Source: JAZLIT01 sp045617525
Lineage (GTDB): Bacteria; Bacillota; Bacilli; Bacillales_A; Planococcaceae
Length of the DNA: 9,040 nucleotides
Assembly: GCA_045617525.1 (NCBI GenBank)
Contig: JAZLIT010000241.1
Span: 1 to 9,040, forward strand
Direction of reading: 5' to 3'
Shown here one piece after another: positions 6,919-9,040 of the stretch. The notes under the pieces are model-generated. The model saw nothing but the letters and a program-made list of their open reading frames with translations, was not told the DNA's origin and did not search any database. Both the position numbers and the translations under genes were made by a program. Positions within the stretch are counted from its first letter, which is position 1. Each line of letters starts with the position of its first letter.

Positions 6919-7851
6919 TTGAAAAAAATCGTATTTAGCTCTATTGTGTTAATAATCATATTTGTTGCATCTTTTATTTTACTTAGAAGCAATTCGAGTA
7001 ATGGAGAAGAAGGAGTAGAAAATTCTTTAGTTAAAAGTATGGATGAAAGTAAAGCGGCAAAAAAGAAATTAGAACAATTCATAACCAAGAGTCATCAGGA
7101 ACTAAACAATAATGGTTATGATAACGTTGGATTAAGTTACTCAGATCAAAAAAAATTAACTATACAAGTACAAGATAAGGCGTTTTTAGAAGCCAATAAA
7201 GCGAACATAGAAAAGATTATTTACTCCACTGCAAAAGAAATTGGATTTCAAGATTTTCAAGTAGATTTTCTCACTTTAGACAGCTACCCTACAATAACTG
7301 AAGAAGATCAAAAATTAAACGAATCTATGATGACCGCATATGATGAAATTAGGTCTCTATTAAACCAAAAAGAATATGATTATTATTCAATGACAATTAA
7401 TCTTAGTCCAAATATCATTGTTGAAATTCAGGGAACAACTGTAGGTAGTAAAGAGATTGAGGAATATCTCACTCAAGAAATTGAAGAACTTATAGCACAA
7501 AAAATACCCTATAAATTAGATACAAATGTAGAAGTCAAATTTCAGAAAGTAAGTGAAAGTACTTTACTAGATCAAGAATGGCAGCCGATATTTGATGTGA
7601 TTAGAGTGGAAACTGAAAAGAAATTTGAAGAATATAAAGGGTTTGCATATTCGTTTCACCCTGAACCATTACAAATTATTATTAAAACGGACTTAAATAC
7701 ACCTAAATGGTTCAGAAATTCTAATAAAAAGGCAAATCAAATAAAAAAATATGTAAACAAAATCATCGAATTGAAACGAAAAGAACTCTCAATAAAAGAA
7801 ATTCCATATGAAATTATTGTTCGAGATAAAAATACTAAGAAAATAAAATAG
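6919..7851 (+). CDS. Membrane-anchored or secreted protein of unknown function with three repeated alpha/beta units
   Basis: A 310-residue protein I cannot assign to a named family. The TTG start is supported by GGGAGGGG (6907-6914) just upstream and by the resulting signal-anchor: MKK followed by a hydrophobic helix at about 4-22 and then a polar linker. There is no lipobox Cys, so a single-pass anchor with the bulk outside the cell is the simplest reading. The rest appears to consist of three similar units of about 70-85 residues (about 48-118, 131-208, 218-302). Each has an amphipathic helix, two short strands (for example LTIQVQD, NIIVEIQG, LQIIIKTD), a second charged helix and a closing strand (FQVDFL, TNVEVKF, PYEIIVRD). 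The coding sequence is strikingly A-rich, with Lys, Glu, Asn and Ile abundant, unlike the G+C-richer dehydrogenase downstream. DUF-type Bacillus surface proteins are possible relatives. No catalytic motif is seen. Confidence 0.85.
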   Translation: MKKIVFSSIVLIIIFVASFILLRSNSSNGEEGVENSLVKSMDESKAAKKKLEQFITKSHQELNNNGYDNVGLSYSDQKKLTIQVQDKAFLEANKANIEKIIYSTAKEIGFQDFQVDFLTLDSYPTITEEDQKLNESMMTAYDEIRSLLNQKEYDYYSMTINLSPNIIVEIQGTTVGSKEIEEYLTQEIEELIAQKIPYKLDTNVEVKFQKVSESTLLDQEWQPIFDVIRVETEKKFEEYKGFAYSFHPEPLQIIIKTDLNTPKWFRNSNKKANQIKKYVNKIIELKRKELSIKEIPYEIIVRDKNTKKIK

Positions 7852-7857
7852 ATTTTT

Positions 7858-7990
7858 TGGAGTCTACGTGAACTTCCACAATCGTGCGCGATTCTGTTAT
7901 AAGGATCAGCGCTCGTTTTCATTAAAGGGCTAGATAATCGAATAAGTCCTTGATAGATGGGTTTGAAAAGGGTAATAAATCAGAAGCTGT
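7858..7990. other. Possible Bacillales intergenic repeat or decayed sequence
   Basis: This non-coding stretch after the membrane-protein gene is less A-rich than the gene before it. It contains a small perfect dyad (AATCG-TGCG-CGATT, 7880-7893) and a segment GGATCAGCGCTCG (7903-7915) that I recall, without being able to search, as recurring in spacers of other Bacillales genomes. No second copy lies in this window. No T-run follows the dyad, so it is not a terminator. Confidence 0.25.
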
Positions 7991-8014
7991 TTAAAGTAAT
8001 GATCATAGGGGAAA
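7989..8014 (+). promoter_or_regulatory. Probable SigB-type (general stress) promoter
   Basis: GTTTAA (7989-7994), a 14-base spacer and GGGAAA (8009-8014) match the B. subtilis SigB consensus GTTTAA-N12-15-GGGWAW at every position. Transcription would begin near 8020 and give a leader of about 100 bases before the dehydrogenase ATG. The downstream product belongs to a family that includes the SigB-dependent YdaD, which supports the call. Confidence 0.65.
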
Positions 8015-8117
8015 TGTAACAGAGAATAGTTTGTGAAAGCTTGCAAAGTCTGTTAAAAGCCTTTCTGAACTTTTTATTATATAGCCTTAATATTAAACAA
8101 GATAGGAGATGATTTTG

Positions 8118-9011
8118 ATGGAAAATCCACATCTAACCGATCCACGTAAGAAATTTTATACAGAAAAATTCCCCGATCAAGAGCAGAACACTCCAGCGCT
8201 ACAGAATAAAATGATCCCTAAACCTGACTGCGGAGAAGAATCATATAAAGGATACAATCGCCTAGAAGGGCGCAATGCCTTGATTACCGGTGGCGATTCC
8301 GGAATTGGCCGTGCCGCCGCCATTGCCTATGCGCGTGAAGGTGCAAATGTGGCCATCCAATTCTTCCCTGGTGAAGAGGAAGATGCCGAAGAAGTCATAA
8401 AATTAATTGAAAAAGCAGGCAGAAAAGCATTATTACTACCATATGACTTGCGGGAAGATGGCACAGCAACAGAGATTGTTACAAAAACTGTGGAAGCTTT
8501 TGGCGGATTGGACACGCTAGTATTGAATGCTGCGCAACAAATCGCACAGCCAACCCTAAGTGATTTAACAATCAAACAAGTGCATGATACCTTTAAAGTA
8601 AACATCATTAGCATGTTTGAGACCGTAAAAGCTGCCGAAAAGCATCTGGAACCAGGAAGTGCGATTATCACTACAACATCGGTTCAATCTTTCGATCCAT
8701 CCACATCTTTAATGGATTATGCCGCCACAAAAGGTGCGATTAGCAACTTTACGGTAACCCTTTCCTCGTACTTTGCTTCTAAGGGGGTGCGTGTCAATGG
8801 GGTAGCGCCAGGACCGATTTGGACGCCGTTGCAGTTAGATAACGGAAAATTGGAGGGACAAATCCCTAATTTTGGCCAAAACACTCCACTTTCCCGTGCA
8901 GGTCAGCCGGTAGAGCTTGCACCAGTGTATGTTCTTCTGGCCTCCGATGAAGGAAGTTATATCACCGGTCAGATTTATGGGGTGACGGGTGGCGAGCCAA
9001 TCAACTTGTAA
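8118..9011 (+). CDS. Short-chain dehydrogenase/reductase, YdaD/YhdF/YhxC (YghA-like) general-stress type
   Basis: A 297-residue classical SDR with the N-terminal extension of about 50 residues (DPRKKFYTEKFPDQEQ...MIPKPDCGEESY) that marks this subgroup. The Rossmann fold starts at about 52 with the cofactor motif TGGDSGIG (57-64). Next come Asp110 (YDLRE, adenine-ring contact region), NAA (137-139), Asn162 and Ser188 of the catalytic tetrad, Tyr201-AAT-Lys205 (YxxxK) and the PGPIWTPL loop (231-238). All catalytic residues are intact, so it should be an NAD(P)-dependent oxidoreductase acting on alcohols or aldehydes in the cytoplasm. The true substrate is unknown in most relatives. I chose ATG at 8118: AGGAG (8104-8108) lies 9 bases upstream, whereas the in-frame ATG at 8109 directly abuts that site. 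The gene stands alone behind a SigB-type promoter and is visibly richer in G+C than the preceding gene. Its 3' terminator, if any, is outside the window. Confidence 0.93.
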   Translation: MENPHLTDPRKKFYTEKFPDQEQNTPALQNKMIPKPDCGEESYKGYNRLEGRNALITGGDSGIGRAAAIAYAREGANVAIQFFPGEEEDAEEVIKLIEKAGRKALLLPYDLREDGTATEIVTKTVEAFGGLDTLVLNAAQQIAQPTLSDLTIKQVHDTFKVNIISMFETVKAAEKHLEPGSAIITTTSVQSFDPSTSLMDYAATKGAISNFTVTLSSYFASKGVRVNGVAPGPIWTPLQLDNGKLEGQIPNFGQNTPLSRAGQPVELAPVYVLLASDEGSYITGQIYGVTGGEPINL

Positions 9012-9040
9012 TATTCCTTTATTACGGTACGGGAACACGT

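Noticed and set aside
7737..7922. A 61-codon frame on the - strand across the end of the unknown membrane-protein gene.
   Set aside because: It is mostly antisense to an established gene, has no ribosome binding site, and its hydrophobic end is just the complement of the A-rich coding strand.

Overview
The window looks like chromosomal DNA of a low-G+C, Gram-positive member of the Bacillales (Bacillus / Lysinibacillus / Solibacillus-like). This is inferred from strong GGAGG-type ribosome binding sites, several probable TTG starts, AT-rich spacers, a Bce-type peptide-antibiotic resistance module, an AzgA-type purine permease and a SigB-type promoter in front of a general-stress-like dehydrogenase. 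No rRNA, tRNA, CRISPR array, insertion sequence or phage gene is visible.

Layout from left to right. (1) 10-1305 (+): NCS2/AzgA-type purine permease, closed by a good intrinsic terminator at 1339-1380. Its 5' leader, where a purine riboswitch might lie, is outside the window. (2) 1523-6056 (-): a tight four-gene operon read right to left. It encodes a BceA-like ATPase, a BceB-like 10-TM permease with a large extracytoplasmic domain, an OmpR-family response regulator and a short intramembrane-sensing histidine kinase. Three junctions (11-base overlap, 10-base gap, ATGA overlap) indicate translational coupling. A perfect inverted repeat at 6117-6135, just upstream of the first gene, is the likely response-regulator operator. 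By family knowledge, the permease/ATPase pair senses and detoxifies a cell-wall-active peptide, signals through the kinase and regulator, and raises its own expression. (3) 6302-6823 (+): a GmhB-like HAD phosphatase, divergent from the Bce operon, with a perfect 13-bp inverted repeat just upstream. (4) 6919-7851 (+): a very AT-rich gene for a membrane-anchored protein of unknown function that seems to contain three copies of one alpha/beta unit. (5) 7852-8117: a spacer with a possible intergenic repeat and a well-formed SigB-type promoter. (6) 8118-9011 (+): a short-chain dehydrogenase of the YdaD/YhdF/YhxC/YghA type.

Other spacers: 1306-1522 holds the permease terminator and otherwise AT-rich sequence. 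I see no convincing terminator for the Bce operon there. 6057-6301 holds the two divergent control regions. 6824-6918 holds a weak hairpin and a consensus -10 box.

Most of the window is ordinary chromosome. The points that deserve a second look are the three-repeat membrane protein, the 13-bp palindrome before the phosphatase, the single operator of the self-contained Bce module, and the SigB-type promoter. I found no clear evidence of an entirely new multi-gene system.
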